Of a stretch of 64,000 nt of DNA, positions 53,153 to 62,159 are shown in pieces. Made by a program: the position numbers and the translations under genes. Position 1 is the stretch's first letter. Every line of letters begins with the position of its first letter. The stretch is taken from positions 3,649,622 to 3,713,621 of the forward strand of contig LM994670.1 of assembly GCA_000753455.2 (NCBI GenBank). The letters run 5' to 3'. The notes under the pieces are model-generated. The model was not told where the DNA came from and did no database searches. It was given only the letters and a program-made list of their open reading frames with translations. Source of the stretch: Clostridium jeddahitimonense. GTDB taxonomy: Bacteria; Bacillota; Clostridia; Clostridiales; Clostridiaceae.

Positions 53153-53184
53153 GCGTGTTACTGGTTATGCAGGCAAGGCTTAGA
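53153..53184 (+). promoter_or_regulatory. ptsG: Ribonucleic antiterminator (RAT), GlcT/LicT type
   Basis: GCGTGTTACTGGTTATGCAG followed by GCAAGGCTTA carries the conserved GTTACTG and CAGGCAA elements of RAT hairpins bound by BglG/SacY/GlcT proteins. Its 3-prime part overlaps the left arm of the terminator that follows, the standard layout for antitermination. Confidence 0.85.
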
Positions 53185-53272
53185 TATGTATAAATATTAC
53201 TTATAGAGAAATACTAATCTTTTCTTTATATTTAAAGGTATATTTATAGATATTTAGGCCTTTTTATTTTTT
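53175..53272 (+). terminator. ptsG: Leader terminator controlled by the RAT
   Basis: AAGGCTTAGATATG with nine more bases (53,175-53,197) pairs with 53,240-53,262 over 22 of 23 positions, counting two G-U pairs. The T-rich TTTATTTTTTT follows. It lies about 85 bases before the ptsG ATG. Confidence 0.85.
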
Positions 53273-53356
53273 TAAGGCTATTGTAATACTTTAATTAATT
53301 ATAATTATAACTTTTTAAAATGGATATAATAATATTGTCTAAGGAGGAATAATAAA

Positions 53357-55036
53357 ATGATGCAATTTTTACAAAGAATCGGTAAAGCAATAATGCTTCC
53401 AATCGCTGCTCTTCCAATAGCCGGTATATTACTTGGTGTTGGTGGTGCATTATTAGGTATCGGTGGTTTATCAAACCCACCAGCAGTTTATCAACCATTA
53501 ATATCTTTTGTTAGTATTCCAGCAGTTACTGCTGTATTAACAGTTATGAAAAATATAGGTGATATAGTATTTGGTAACTTACCACTATTATTCGCTGTTG
53601 GTGTTGCTGTTGGTCTTGCTAAAAAAGATAAGGGTACTGCTGCGTTAGCTTCAGTATTTGGATTCATAGTTATGAACCAAGTTATTTCAACACTTTTAGG
53701 ATTAGGTGTTACTCAATTAGGAGTTTTAACTCCAGATAACGTTGGTGAATATGGTACTTACGTTACTACTAACCTTGGAATATTCACATTAAACATGTCA
53801 GTATTCGGTGGTATTATAGCTGGTATTGTTACTGCAAGTTTACATAATAGATTCCATACAGTACAATTCCCTCCAGTAATCGGATTTTTCTCTGGATCAA
53901 GATTTGTTCCAATAATAACTTCAATTGTTCTAGCTTTAGTTGGTGCTGTTTTAGCATTTATTTGGCCTGTAGTTCAAGATGGAATTTCAGTTATAGCTGA
54001 TTTTGTTAGAAATGCTGGTGCTGCTGGTACATTCTTATATGGTTTAATCGAAAGATCATTAATACCATTTGGTTTACATCACGTATTCTATACTCCATTC
54101 TGGTTTAGTTCTTTCGTTGAAGCTGAAGTTTTAATAAACGGATCAGTTCAAACTATAGCTGGTGCTAATACTGCTTACTTTGCTCAATTATCAAGTATGA
54201 CTGATTTAGTAGGTGCTTCTGCAGCAACAATGAGTAATATAGTTAGCGGTACTACAAGATTCATGGCTGGTAAATTCCCATTCATGATGTTTGGTCTTCC
54301 TGCTGCTGCATTTGCAATGTATAGAGCTGCTCTTCCAAGTAAGAGAAAAGTTGTTGGTTCTTTATTATTAGCTGCTGCTGTTACTTCATTCTTAACTGGT
54401 ATAACTGAGCCATTAGAATTTACATTCTTATTCGTTGCTCCAGTATTATACGTAGTTCACGCAGTATTAGCTGGTTTATCATTCATGTTAATGGATATAT
54501 TCAATGTATTTATAGGTATGACTTTCTCTGGTGGTGTAATCGACTTTGCATTATTCGGTTTACTTCCAGCAGGTGCAGGTGTTGCTACTAACTGGATTTG
54601 GGTATTAGTTGTTGGTGCAGTTTATGCAGTAATTTACTACTTCGTATTCTACTTCATGATAACTAAAATGAACTTAAAGACTCCTGGTAGAGATGAAAGC
54701 GAAGAAGAAACTAAACTTTACACTAAAGCTGATTTCCAAGCTTCAAAGGGTGGAAACGCAGAAGCTACTGCTACATCTACTGGTAAAGGTGAAATAGCTG
54801 AAAAAGCTCCAGCTGTATTAGCTGCTTTAGGTGGAGAAGAAAACATAGTATCTGTTGATGCTTGTATCACAAGATTAAGAGTTGAAGTTAAAGATAAAGC
54901 TAAAGTAAACAAAGATGAATTAAAATCTTTAGGCGCTGCTGGTGTTATGGAAGTTGGTAACGGAGTTCAAGCTATCTTCGGTGCAAAAGCAGATGCTTAC
55001 AAAAATGAAATAAATCACATATTAGGTATTAGCTAA
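53357..55036 (+). CDS. ptsG: PTS glucose-type EIICB
   Basis: A 559-residue sugar permease of the Glc family with EIIC (about residues 1-430) and EIIB (about 478-559) fused, and no EIIA. IIC shows IGKAIMLPIAALPIAGILLG at the start, FGLHHVFYTPFW near residue 237 and ITEPLEFTFLFVAPVLY near residue 350. The IIB phosphorylation site is Cys503 in DACITRLRV. It imports and phosphorylates glucose, or possibly N-acetylglucosamine. The RAT points to a GlcT-like antiterminator that is not in the window. The EIIA must come from elsewhere. Confidence 0.93.
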   Translation: MMQFLQRIGKAIMLPIAALPIAGILLGVGGALLGIGGLSNPPAVYQPLISFVSIPAVTAVLTVMKNIGDIVFGNLPLLFAVGVAVGLAKKDKGTAALASVFGFIVMNQVISTLLGLGVTQLGVLTPDNVGEYGTYVTTNLGIFTLNMSVFGGIIAGIVTASLHNRFHTVQFPPVIGFFSGSRFVPIITSIVLALVGAVLAFIWPVVQDGISVIADFVRNAGAAGTFLYGLIERSLIPFGLHHVFYTPFWFSSFVEAEVLINGSVQTIAGANTAYFAQLSSMTDLVGASAATMSNIVSGTTRFMAGKFPFMMFGLPAAAFAMYRAALPSKRKVVGSLLLAAAVTSFLTGITEPLEFTFLFVAPVLYVVHAVLAGLSFMLMDIFNVFIGMTFSGGVIDFALFGLLPAGAGVATNWIWVLVVGAVYAVIYYFVFYFMITKMNLKTPGRDESEEETKLYTKADFQASKGGNAEATATSTGKGEIAEKAPAVLAALGGEENIVSVDACITRLRVEVKDKAKVNKDELKSLGAAGVMEVGNGVQAIFGAKADAYKNEINHILGIS

Positions 55037-55041
55037 TAAAT

Positions 55042-55069
55042 AAAAAAGAGGCATTATGCCTCTTTTTTA
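55042..55069. terminator. Bidirectional terminator after ptsG
   Basis: AAAAAAGAGGCAT and ATGCCTCTTTTTT form a tight stem. It also serves the small gene on the minus strand. Confidence 0.92.
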
Positions 55070-55107
55070 TTTATAACCTTTTATAGTGTAGTTCATCACT
55101 AAGTAAG

Positions 55108-55296
55108 TTATAATAAATATTCATTATTATTATTTTCACTTTTATCTAACTCTTTTCCGAAAAGCACTACTATCTCTCTACATATATTAGGATGGGCTTT
55201 AAGTAAATCATAATCATAATCCTTATCTAATAACTCTAGTATCCTAACAGCTTTTCTTAAAGCTAAGATATCTGTGATATCTATTATTTCACCCAT
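55108..55296 (-). CDS. Small hypothetical protein, 62 residues
   Basis: A hydrophilic protein starting MGEIIDITDILALRKAVRIL and ending in an Asn-rich ENNNNEYLL. It is predicted to be mostly helical, with no signal peptide or membrane segment. An AGAGGG site lies 6 bases before the ATG and a terminator lies after the stop, which supports a real gene. No family recognised. Confidence 0.6.
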   Translation of the reverse strand: MGEIIDITDILALRKAVRILELLDKDYDYDLLKAHPNICREIVVLFGKELDKSENNNNEYLL

Positions 55297-55415
55297 AGAT
55301 TCCCTCTAAAACGTTCTCTATACTAGATTATTCCTAGAATATTTATAAGTTCAAATTACTTATAGTCCTTTATCGACTAATATCCCATTTATATAAATAT
55401 ATTTTACAATTATAA

Positions 55416-57236
55416 TTATCCTATCTTATTAAGCATATATAAATTATAATATTTTCCGCCTTTAGCAATAAGTTCTTCATGACTTCCAAATTCAATTATT
55501 CTTCCATCTTCTATAACCATAATATTATCTGCATCTCTTATCGTACTTAACCTATGAGCTATTATAAAGCTTGTTCTCCCTTTCATTAAATTCAGCATAG
55601 CTTGCTGAATTCTAAGCTCTGTCCTAGTATCTACATTACTAGTTGCCTCATCTAATATTAATATTGAAGGATTTGATAATACAGCTCTAGCTATAGCTAA
55701 TAATTGTTTTTGTCCTGCACTTAAGTTGCTACCACCTTCTGAAAGAACTGTGTCATACCCATCTGGTAGCCTTGATATAAACTTATGAGCATTGGCTATC
55801 TTTGCTGCAGATATTATTTCTAAATCTGTTGCATCCTCTTTTCCATACATAATATTTTCCTTTATAGTTCCAGAAAACAAATAGGTATCCTGGAGTACTA
55901 TCCCGAAGTTGCTTCTCAAGCTATCTCTTGAATAATCTCTTATATCAACTCCATCAATAGTTATTGATCCTTTAGTTATTTCATAGAATCTAGTTAATAA
56001 ATTTACTATTGTAGTTTTCCCTGATCCCGTAGCTCCAACTATAGCTAAAGATTTACCCTCTTCAACTTTAAAGCTTATATCATGTAATACTATATTATCC
56101 TCATTATAACCAAAGCTTACATCCTTAAACTCTACATTTCCTCTTACATTTGCTAACTCTTTACATTCTTTCTTATCTTCTATTTCTTCCTTTTGATCTA
56201 ATACTTCAAATACTCTTTCTGCTCCTGCTAATGCTGATTGCAACGTATTAAATATATTTGCAATATCATTTAGAGGTCTTACAAACTGTTTACTATAACT
56301 TATAAACGAAGCAATTATACCTATTGTTATCATGTTATTAACAGCTAAAATTCCTCCTAATAGAGCTACTAATGCAAATCCAAAATTATTTATTACATTT
56401 ATTAGTGGCATTAAATACCCAGTCCAAATTTGTGCCTTATATCCCTTTATTCTTAAATCTTTATTTAAATCTTCAAAAGTAGATTTTATTTTTTCTTCAT
56501 GATTAAAAGCCTTAATAACTTCTAATCCAGAAATACTTTCCTCAATATGTGCGTTCAAATTTCCTAAAGCAACTTGTTGCTCCCTAAAATATATCTTAGT
56601 TCTTTTAGCAATGGTTTTTGATAATATAAGAACTAATGGCGCAGTAATAAGTCCTGCTATAGTTAATATAGGGCTTAATACAATCATCATTATTAATGAA
56701 CCTATTATACTTATTGAACTACTCATAAGAGTTGATATTGAAGATGATATTGTAGTACTAATGTTATCTATATCATTAGTTAATCTACTCATAATATCCC
56801 CATTTAAATTAGCATCAAAATATGATGTAGGCAATTTTTGAAGCTTATCAAAAAAGCCTTTTCTTATATTTTTTACTATTCTTTGAGATATACCTGCCAT
56901 GGAAAGTCCCTGCATAAGATTTATACTACTATCAATAACATAAACAGATATCAATATATAAATTATTCTTTTTACAATTGTAAAATCTACATTATTAACA
57001 CCAACTGATATAACATCTACAGCTTTTCCTATTAAATAAGGAACTAAAAGTAATATTAATGTATCCGCTGCTATTAATAAAAATATTAGTATAAAAAATC
57101 TTTTTTCTTTTCCAAATAATCTCCATAACCTAGATAATGTATCTTTTAAATTTTTAGGTTTTTCATTATTACTCATAAATCTACTTGCTTTAGATGTTCC
57201 TGAAGCAAAAGTCTTATAATTGGGCATTTTATTCAC
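55416..57236 (-). CDS. ABC exporter half-transporter, canonical-site subunit
   Basis: A 606-residue fusion of a six-helix membrane domain (about residues 50-340) and an ATPase domain. Walker A is GATGSGKTT near residue 393, Walker B is ILILDEATSNVD with the catalytic Glu and the switch is FIIAHRLSTI with His. The signature reads NLSAGQKQ, with Ala in place of the first Gly. It pairs with the next gene, whose Walker B is degenerate, so together they form a heterodimeric type IV exporter such as BmrCD or LmrCD. The substrate (drug, lipid or peptide) is unknown. Confidence 0.93.
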   Translation of the reverse strand: MNKMPNYKTFASGTSKASRFMSNNEKPKNLKDTLSRLWRLFGKEKRFFILIFLLIAADTLILLLVPYLIGKAVDVISVGVNNVDFTIVKRIIYILISVYVIDSSINLMQGLSMAGISQRIVKNIRKGFFDKLQKLPTSYFDANLNGDIMSRLTNDIDNISTTISSSISTLMSSSISIIGSLIMMIVLSPILTIAGLITAPLVLILSKTIAKRTKIYFREQQVALGNLNAHIEESISGLEVIKAFNHEEKIKSTFEDLNKDLRIKGYKAQIWTGYLMPLINVINNFGFALVALLGGILAVNNMITIGIIASFISYSKQFVRPLNDIANIFNTLQSALAGAERVFEVLDQKEEIEDKKECKELANVRGNVEFKDVSFGYNEDNIVLHDISFKVEEGKSLAIVGATGSGKTTIVNLLTRFYEITKGSITIDGVDIRDYSRDSLRSNFGIVLQDTYLFSGTIKENIMYGKEDATDLEIISAAKIANAHKFISRLPDGYDTVLSEGGSNLSAGQKQLLAIARAVLSNPSILILDEATSNVDTRTELRIQQAMLNLMKGRTSFIIAHRLSTIRDADNIMVIEDGRIIEFGSHEELIAKGGKYYNLYMLNKIG

Positions 57237-57241
57237 CTCAC

Positions 57242-58954
57242 TTATTGCTGTGATTTATAAATATCTTTATAAACTTCACAATTACTCATTAATTCATCAT
57301 GGGTACCCTCTCCAACAATATTCCCATGATCTAATACAATTATCTTATCTGCATTTATTACAGAAGAAACTTTTTGAGCAATTAATATTGTTGTCATATC
57401 CTTTGAGTATTCCTTTAATGATTTTCTTATTCTATATTCTGTATCTGTATCTAATGCTGAGGTGGAATCATCTAATATTAATATCTCTGGTCTTTTTATA
57501 AGAGCTCTAGCTATAGCTATCCTTTGCTTTTGTCCTCCTGAGAGATTTGAGCCACCTTGTCCAACAATAGACTCATATCCTTTATTAAATCCACTTATAA
57601 AAGAATCAGCATCTGCAATTTTACATGCTTCTACTATTTCATCGTCTGTTGCATCCTCTTTACCCCATTTTATATTTTCCTTTATAGTTCCTGAAAAAAG
57701 TACTGTCTTTTGTGGAACTATTGAAATCTTAGCTCTTAATTCTTCAAGGGTATAATTTCGTATATCTATTCCATCAATTAATATCTTTCCTGACTTAGCA
57801 TCATAAAATCTAGGAATTAAATTTACCAATGTAGTTTTTCCACTTCCTGTAGAACCTACAATACCTAATGTCATACCTTTTTCTAAAGCAAATGATATAT
57901 CATCAATTATAGGATCACCTTTTAATCCTTTATATGAAAATGTAACATTTTCAAATTTTATATTTCCTTTTTCTGAATAATTATATTTTTTATCCTTTAC
58001 CTCTTTAATATTATTTTCTTCTAAGAATATCTCATTAATTCTTTCTGATGAAGTTTTAGCACGTATTAGACTTGAAAAAATCATCGACGTTGCCATTAAT
58101 GCAAATAAAAGCTGTGTCATATAATTAGTAAAAGCTACTACCTTACCAACTTGTATAGTTCCTAAGTTTACTCTTGTGGCTCCACTCCAAATTATAATAG
58201 CTATTGCTACGTTTACTATAAGTGTAATTATAGGATTAAATACAGCCATAAATCTCATAGAAGCTACAGATTTATAAGTCAAATCATCATTAACATTTTC
58301 AAATCTCTCTTCTTCAAAATCGAAACGATTAAAGGCTTTAACAACCCTTACGCCTCTCAGATACTCTCTAATAACTCCATTTACCTTATCTATAGCTCTT
58401 TGAACCTTAAGGAAATAAGGGTACCCATATCTTAAATTTAAATATATTAATCCACCTACTATTGGAACTATAGTTAATACTATTAATGACATCTTAAAAT
58501 CTAATCTTATAGACATTATTATGCATCCTATAGCTAACAAAGGTGCTCTAACAAATATCCTCATTAATCCATATATAAAATTTTGTATATTAGTTACATC
58601 ATTTGTAAGCCTTGTTATTAATGAACCTCTTTCAAATTTATCTATGTTATCGAAGTCAAAGCTTTGTATCTTATTAAATACATCTAATCTAAGCTCTGCT
58701 CCAAAATCTTGAGCAACTGTAGTTGCAAATCTATTTCTATTGATAGCTATAAAGGCTCCAAAAATACTTACTCCAATCATTATAAATCCGTACTTTAAAA
58801 CCATATTCATATCATTCGTAGAAATACCACTATCAATTATAATAGACATTAATGTAGGTTGAAGTAAGTCACATAAAACTTCAAGCATTACACAGCCTAC
58901 TGCTAAAAAAAACATCTTATAATATTTCTTAAAATACTTATATAAAAAACTCAT
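57242..58954 (-). CDS. ABC exporter half-transporter, degenerate-site subunit
   Basis: A subunit of 570 residues with the membrane domain first and the ATPase second. Walker A is GSTGSGKTT and the signature is the standard NLSGGQKQR. Walker B reads ILILDDSTSALD, with Asp where the catalytic Glu should be, and the switch is ILIAQKVSSV, with Gln in place of His. These two changes mark the inactive site of heterodimeric exporters. A longer frame begins at 59,002, but GGGAG before the ATG at 58,954 is the better start. The gap to the partner gene is 5 bases. Confidence 0.93.
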   Translation of the reverse strand: MSFLYKYFKKYYKMFFLAVGCVMLEVLCDLLQPTLMSIIIDSGISTNDMNMVLKYGFIMIGVSIFGAFIAINRNRFATTVAQDFGAELRLDVFNKIQSFDFDNIDKFERGSLITRLTNDVTNIQNFIYGLMRIFVRAPLLAIGCIIMSIRLDFKMSLIVLTIVPIVGGLIYLNLRYGYPYFLKVQRAIDKVNGVIREYLRGVRVVKAFNRFDFEEERFENVNDDLTYKSVASMRFMAVFNPIITLIVNVAIAIIIWSGATRVNLGTIQVGKVVAFTNYMTQLLFALMATSMIFSSLIRAKTSSERINEIFLEENNIKEVKDKKYNYSEKGNIKFENVTFSYKGLKGDPIIDDISFALEKGMTLGIVGSTGSGKTTLVNLIPRFYDAKSGKILIDGIDIRNYTLEELRAKISIVPQKTVLFSGTIKENIKWGKEDATDDEIVEACKIADADSFISGFNKGYESIVGQGGSNLSGGQKQRIAIARALIKRPEILILDDSTSALDTDTEYRIRKSLKEYSKDMTTILIAQKVSSVINADKIIVLDHGNIVGEGTHDELMSNCEVYKDIYKSQQ

Positions 58955-59048
58955 TTCTTCTCCCTTCTTATTTAATATTTCTATAAATATATTATTCTTC
59001 AAATTCCTTTAGTTTACAACTGATATTAAATATAGTTTTAAAATATTA

Positions 59049-59077
59049 TTGACACTTTTAAAAACCTATTATATATT
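59049..59077 (+). promoter_or_regulatory. Sigma-A promoter of the symporter gene
   Basis: TTGACA, a 17-base spacer and TATATT. The start point would be near 59,084, just before the PyrR-like hairpin. Confidence 0.85.
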
Positions 59078-59092
59078 GTTATCAATAGGATA

Positions 59093-59123
59093 CCTTTAAG
59101 ATAGTCCTGAGAGACTAATAAGG
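59093..59123 (+). promoter_or_regulatory. PyrR-binding loop (anti-antiterminator)
   Basis: AGTCCTGAGAGACT at 59,103-59,116 matches the PyrR recognition consensus ARUCCNGNGAGGYU except for one G to A, and it folds as TAGTC/GACTA with a CTGAGA hexaloop. A lower CCTT/AAGG stem closes it. CCTTTAAGATA at its 5-prime edge is a perfect complement of TATCTTAAAGG inside the terminator (59,202-59,212), which supplies the competing antiterminator. Confidence 0.82.
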
Positions 59124-59194
59124 AAAAGTACGGTTTATAAATTAATTAATACTTTACTATTTTTATATAGTAAAATTAAACTTCAGTATATTTT

Positions 59195-59229
59195 GCCTTA
59201 ATATCTTAAAGGATATTAAGGCTTTTTTT
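59195..59229 (+). terminator. Attenuator terminator of the symporter leader
   Basis: GCCTTAATATC and GATATTAAGGC form an 11-bp stem with a 6-base loop and seven T residues, 38 bases before the ATG. It is the third element of the PyrR attenuation set. Confidence 0.9.
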
Positions 59230-59266
59230 ATGGTGTCCTATAAAATACATAAACTTGGAGGACATT

Positions 59267-60640
59267 ATGAACATAAAAACTAAAAAGAATAACTCTAATA
59301 AATTAGCCATAAATATGGCAATATCTCTTATAATCGGATTAATAGTAGGAACTGGATTTCTTCTATTAAGAGAAAACTTAATAGCTAACGGAAATGCTGG
59401 ATTATGGCAAACTATAAACAAAATATTATTCCAAGATATAAGTGTTGAAGGAGCTAATGATGCTATAGGTATATTCTACATCCTTGGACAACTTTTCGTT
59501 AACTCTCTTCAATTAGTAATAGTACCAATGGTATTTACATCAATAGCTTTAGCTATGTGTAGAATTACTGATACTAAAAAGCTTGGTAGAATATCTTATA
59601 AGACTATATTAGGATTCTTAGCTACATCTGTTTTTGCTTTAATTCTTGCTGGTATATTTGGAATGACAGCTCATAAGCTTGGATTCTTTAACGTAAGTAT
59701 TGAAAACATAGCTTCTCAAACAGGTTCAACTGGAAGCAATCCATTACTAGTATTTGTACAAACTATTCCAAATAATATAGCATCAGTATTTACTCAAAAC
59801 GGAAGAATACTTTCAATAGTATTCTTAGCTGTTGTAACTGGACTTTGCTTAAATAAATTAGAAGGTCAAATTCAAGTTTTAAAGAAATTATTAGAGGACG
59901 TAAATCAAATAATAACTTTATTCTTATCATTTGTAATAACTAAATTTGGCCCAATAGCTATATTCGTTCTTATAACTAGAACATTTGCAATATATGGTGT
60001 TGAACATTTAAAACCAGCTTTAGCTTACGTAGTAACAGTTGTAGTTGCATTATTAATATTCTTAGTATTTGGATATGCTCTATTCATATTAATAGCTGCT
60101 AGATTAAATCCATTTATATTTGTTAAGAAGATTTCTAAAGTTGCTTTATTTGGATTCTCAACTTCTTCATCAGCTTCATCATTACCTTTAAATACAAAAA
60201 CAACTGTTGAAGAATTAGGAGTAAGTGAAGAAATAGCTTCATTCACACTCCCATTAGGAATGACTATAAACATGAATGGTACTGCAATAATGCAAGTTAT
60301 AGCTGCAATATTCATAGCTTCAAGCGCTGGATATGAAATAACAGTTGGAAATATAGCAATAATATCATTATTAGCTCTTATAGCTTCTATAGGTACACCT
60401 GCTGCCCCTGGTGCTGGAGCAATAATACTATTCACAGTATTAACAGGAATGGGCTACCAAAATGATGCTGCATTACTTGCATACTCATTAATACTAGCTA
60501 TAAACAGACCAGTAGAAATGCTTGTAACTTCACTTAATGTAGTTGGAGATGCTGCAACAGCTGTAGTAGTAGCTAAATCAGAAAATGCTTTAGACGAAGA
60601 AATTTATAACAGCACAGAAGCTGTTTTAGAAAATGCATAA
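59267..60640 (+). CDS. Dicarboxylate/amino acid:cation symporter (DAACS family)
   Basis: A 457-residue symporter with about eight membrane segments and two re-entrant loops. The serine-rich loop appears as GFSTSSSASSLPLN near residue 300, and the substrate-site block as ASFTLPLGMTINMNGTAIMQVI near residue 328. AAPGAGAIILFTVL and the late INRPVEMLVTSLNVVGDAATAVVVAK follow; the Asn-Val-Gly-Asp and Arg residues bind carboxylates. Members move glutamate, aspartate, C4-dicarboxylates or, for DctA, orotate. A TTG 12 bases upstream is part of the GGAGG site. The PyrR leader suggests aspartate or orotate uptake. Confidence 0.93.
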   Translation: MNIKTKKNNSNKLAINMAISLIIGLIVGTGFLLLRENLIANGNAGLWQTINKILFQDISVEGANDAIGIFYILGQLFVNSLQLVIVPMVFTSIALAMCRITDTKKLGRISYKTILGFLATSVFALILAGIFGMTAHKLGFFNVSIENIASQTGSTGSNPLLVFVQTIPNNIASVFTQNGRILSIVFLAVVTGLCLNKLEGQIQVLKKLLEDVNQIITLFLSFVITKFGPIAIFVLITRTFAIYGVEHLKPALAYVVTVVVALLIFLVFGYALFILIAARLNPFIFVKKISKVALFGFSTSSSASSLPLNTKTTVEELGVSEEIASFTLPLGMTINMNGTAIMQVIAAIFIASSAGYEITVGNIAIISLLALIASIGTPAAPGAGAIILFTVLTGMGYQNDAALLAYSLILAINRPVEMLVTSLNVVGDAATAVVVAKSENALDEEIYNSTEAVLENA

Positions 60641-60646
60641 TAACTT

Positions 60647-60690
60647 AAAAAATCACTTCTAAATTATATAGAAGTGATTTTTTATTTTTT
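60647..60690. terminator. Bidirectional terminator
   Basis: AAAAAATCACTTCTA and TAGAAGTGATTTTTT form a 15-bp stem with a 7-base loop. It serves the symporter and the radical SAM gene, which converge. Confidence 0.93.
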
Positions 60691-60740
60691 TATATAGTAT
60701 TTATGGATATACACATATAAAAATTATTATTTAATTTTTA

Positions 60741-62144
60741 TTATTCTAAAACATCATTTTTATCAACTTCTTTTTCATATACTAATTTGCCTTTATTTTT
60801 ACTCTCTACATTTTCCTTCCATAATGGCTCTGCTCTCTTAGCCCAAGTCAATCCATAGTTTATAGTTTTCTTACATAAATCATCTACATCCTCTGGATCT
60901 ATAAATTCTGTTGACTTAGCTCCTGACTTCTTAACCATTTCTGCAATCTTAGGTGCATTATCTAGTATTGGGCAAGGCCTAAATTGATTACAATTGAATG
61001 GTTGATTTTTTTGATACTCTCTAAATAAAGGTTGTCCTAAAGCTTCAAATAAAGATACTTCTTTTATGTTAGCATTTGAATAATGACAGAAAACGCAAGG
61101 TTCAACATCACCATTAGCATTTATATGGCAGTATCTTCTTCCCCCTGCAACACATCCACCAACATACTCTGCATCATGCCAGAAATCCATGTTAAATATA
61201 GCTTTATTCTCTCTCCATCCTCTTATAGTTCTATATAATTTTTCTCTTTGATCTGGGTTTGCCATTAATGATGTATCTGTCTTGCATCCTATTGGCATAA
61301 AAGTAAAATACCAAGAGAAATATGCCCCCTTATCCATCATTAGATCTATAAATTCTTCTGATAGTACGCTGTCACAATTTGCTGTCGTAAAGCATGTTGA
61401 GAATCCAAATGGTATTCTATTAGATTTCATTAGATCCATAGCTCTCATAATATCATTCCATGAACCTTTTCCTCTTCTATCATCTGTGGCATCATCAAAG
61501 CCTTCAACACTTATAGTAGGTACCAAGTTACCAACTTCTATTAAGTCTTCACAGAACTTTTGGTCTATTAATGTACCATTTGTAAAGAACATAAATACGC
61601 AATCATTATGTTTTTTAGCTAACTTTAGTATGTCATTCTTTCTAACTAATGGTTCTCCCCCAGTCATTATATAAAAGTATATCCCTAACTCTTTACCATC
61701 ATTGAATAACTTGTCCAATTCTTCATAACTTAGATTTAATGCTTTATTATAATCAGCAGCCCAACACCCTATACATTTTTTATTACAAGCTGTAGTTGGA
61801 TCTACTAATATTGTAAATGGTGTTTCATACCCGTATTTTTCCTTACTTTGTGCAACTACTGACCATCCTTTTATTGATGCATTTAATAAAAAGTTAGTAA
61901 ATACAGTTTCAACAATATTAGGATCTACATTATTAACTAAATTACACATTAGTTTTGTCCAGTTGTTATTTTGATCTTTTAAGTATTCATCCACCATATC
62001 ATATTGCGCACTATATAAATTTTCAGTATCAAATTTTCTAAGCCATGATACAACCTTTGGTAAATTCTTTTCAGGGTCCTTCCTTAAATATCCTAAAACT
62101 TGCTTTATAGCTAATTGTTGAATTTTAAATTTTGGACTTATCAT
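60741..62144 (-). CDS. Radical SAM protein with a SPASM-like C-terminus
   Basis: A 467-residue enzyme. The radical SAM cluster motif is CNKKCIGC (Cys120, Cys124, Cys127), spaced CX3CX2C. MTGGEPLVRKND near residue 157 is the SAM-binding GGE motif. The C-terminal third has extra cysteines in VAGGRRYCHINANGDVEPCV and CNQFRPCP, a SPASM-type pattern for auxiliary iron-sulfur clusters. An N-terminal helical domain of about 100 residues is unusual. SPASM enzymes often modify peptides, but no candidate peptide gene is near. The product is unknown. Confidence 0.92.
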   Translation of the reverse strand: MISPKFKIQQLAIKQVLGYLRKDPEKNLPKVVSWLRKFDTENLYSAQYDMVDEYLKDQNNNWTKLMCNLVNNVDPNIVETVFTNFLLNASIKGWSVVAQSKEKYGYETPFTILVDPTTACNKKCIGCWAADYNKALNLSYEELDKLFNDGKELGIYFYIMTGGEPLVRKNDILKLAKKHNDCVFMFFTNGTLIDQKFCEDLIEVGNLVPTISVEGFDDATDDRRGKGSWNDIMRAMDLMKSNRIPFGFSTCFTTANCDSVLSEEFIDLMMDKGAYFSWYFTFMPIGCKTDTSLMANPDQREKLYRTIRGWRENKAIFNMDFWHDAEYVGGCVAGGRRYCHINANGDVEPCVFCHYSNANIKEVSLFEALGQPLFREYQKNQPFNCNQFRPCPILDNAPKIAEMVKKSGAKSTEFIDPEDVDDLCKKTINYGLTWAKRAEPLWKENVESKNKGKLVYEKEVDKNDVLE

Positions 62145-62159
62145 ATAAATACCTCTCCT

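Noticed and set aside
57220..57755. Plus-strand frames of 93 and 97 codons
   Set aside because: Both are antisense to the ABC exporter ATPase domain.
59003..59048. Promoter of the ABC exporter pair
   Set aside because: No convincing minus-strand -35/-10 pair was seen in this A+T-rich stretch.
60025..60435. 136-codon minus-strand frame
   Set aside because: It is antisense to the symporter and arises from its codon bias.
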